Shown here: positions 63,373 through 64,000 of the stretch, in pieces | Numbering within the stretch: the stretch's first letter is position 1 | Layout of the letters: the number at the start of each line of letters is the position of its first letter | DNA from: Flaviflagellibacter rhizophilus | GTDB taxonomy: Bacteria; Pseudomonadota; Alphaproteobacteria; Rhizobiales; Methylopilaceae | Assembly (NCBI RefSeq): GCF_033898525.1 | Contig: NZ_JAXAFJ010000002.1 | Span: 557,747-621,746, forward strand | Reading direction: 5' to 3' | Length of the DNA stretch: 64,000 nt | Position numbers and translations under genes: made by a program | Notes under the pieces: generated by a model | Told to the model about the DNA's origin: nothing | Seen by the model: the letters and a program-made list of their open reading frames with translations, nothing else | The model's database searches: none

Positions 63373-64000
63373 TCAGCACTTCAGGCGCTGCTGCTCCCGG
63401 TCGCCCTGCTGCTTGGCGGCGGAGCGCGGATATTTCCGGCTCAGTTCCAGCAGCGTGGCGCAGGCCTGTTCCTTCTCGTTGATTGCGCCGAGCGTCTGTC
63501 CCAGCCGCAGCATGCTGTCGGATGCGCGCGGCGACTGCGGATATTCCGAGACCACCTTCAGGAAGGGCTCTATGGCGTCGCTGTGGCGCTGGCGCTGGTA
63601 ATAGCTCTCGCCCAGACCGTAGAGTGCATCCGGCGTGCGCGGATCCTTCGGGAACTGACTGACGAAATTGCTGAATTGCGTTTCGGCGAACTCGTAGTCC
63701 TTGCGCTGGAGGAAGCCCTGGCCCAACGCATATTCCTCTTCCGCGCTGCCGCTCGCCGTCATGGAGCCGCCTCGTGCCGCCGCCTGCGCTGACGCTGGAG
63801 GCGGGCCGCCTGCCTGCGTGCCGCCGCCGAACTCGGGCGCGATGACCATGGGCGCCCCGGCTTCAGGTCGCACCAAAGGGCCGGGCTGCCCCGTCACCGG
63901 TCCGGCGGTCGGGCCGCTCGGCAGTCCCCCGAGATTCTGCGGGCCGGGTGCCCCGCGCGTCGTGTCGGCCGAGCTGTTGCCCGGCGCGCGGAGTGAACCG
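63373..64000 (-). CDS. cpoB: Cell division coordinator CpoB/YbgF (5' end beyond window)
   Basis: The visible 208 residues include a Gly/Pro-rich linker and TPR repeats (EEEYALGQGFLQRKDYEFAE, DALYGLGESYYQRQRHSDAI, DSMLRLGQTLGAINEKEQAC) as in CpoB, which links the Tol-Pal complex to peptidoglycan synthesis in the periplasm. The frame is open to the window edge, so the coiled-coil N terminus and signal peptide are outside. In related genomes it precedes tilS-ftsH; here opgGH lie between. Confidence 0.88.
   Translation of the reverse strand, partial: GSLRAPGNSSADTTRGAPGPQNLGGLPSGPTAGPVTGQPGPLVRPEAGAPMVIAPEFGGGTQAGGPPPASAQAAARGGSMTASGSAEEEYALGQGFLQRKDYEFAETQFSNFVSQFPKDPRTPDALYGLGESYYQRQRHSDAIEPFLKVVSEYPQSPRASDSMLRLGQTLGAINEKEQACATLLELSRKYPRSAAKQQGDREQQRLKC

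Overview
The window is GC-rich chromosomal DNA from an alphaproteobacterium, most likely of the order Hyphomicrobiales (Rhizobiales). The signs are a DnaG primase with the degenerate zinc finger common in that lineage, an alphaproteobacterial RpoD, promoters matching the alphaproteobacterial general stress sigma factor EcfG, the cpoB/tilS/ftsH/glmM neighbourhood, an Omp25/31-like porin and Tat-dependent OpgG. I saw no phage, plasmid, transposase or CRISPR array. I identify 64 protein-coding genes (two cut by the window edges), one tRNA gene, six palindromic intergenic repeats and several hairpin terminators.

1-8 kb: a minus-strand amine-alcohol catabolic cluster (ethanolamine-type permease, gamma-glutamyl-amine synthetase of the glutamine synthetase family, aldehyde dehydrogenase, iron alcohol dehydrogenase, class I glutamine amidotransferase) with a divergent MurR/RpiR regulator. 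Together these encode a plausible gamma-glutamylated route from ethanolamine to glycine. 8-15 kb: a complete urease operon, ureD-ureAB-ureC-dps-DUF6314-ureE-ureF-ureG-ureJ, with gamma and beta subunits fused and two non-urease genes embedded.

15-30 kb: stress and housekeeping genes (LLM oxidoreductase with a DUF2945 protein, AcuI-type reductase, DUF2254 membrane protein, tRNA-Ile2(CAU), SIMPL protein, RecD-like helicase), an NAD formate dehydrogenase with a LysR regulator, a periplasmic beta-propeller, a TrmH-type methyltransferase, an L,D-transpeptidase, a ClpP-like protein and an SGNH hydrolase. 30-38 kb: rpoD, dnaG, a GNAT acetyltransferase and a polar amino-acid ABC transporter. 38-54 kb: cspA, a beta-lactamase-fold hydrolase, an MltB-type transglycosylase, a Cache-GGDEF cyclase, CsbD, two transglutaminase-like proteins, a TetR pair, an ECF sigma/anti-sigma pair followed by an oxalate/formate antiporter, an AbrB-type transporter, a three-gene zinc-alcohol dehydrogenase operon and a porin. 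54-64 kb: glmM, ftsH, tilS and cpoB on the minus strand with the osmoregulated periplasmic glucan genes opgG-opgH inserted between tilS and cpoB.

Themes linking the regions: nitrogen scavenging (amine catabolism beside urease), C1/C2 acid metabolism (formate dehydrogenase and oxalate/formate antiporter), envelope maintenance, and a general stress response suggested by three exact GGAAC-N16/17-CGTT promoters. Two compound repeat clusters, each a roughly 70 bp palindrome followed by a roughly 120 bp palindrome, lie at 34.7-34.9 kb and 39.7-39.9 kb.
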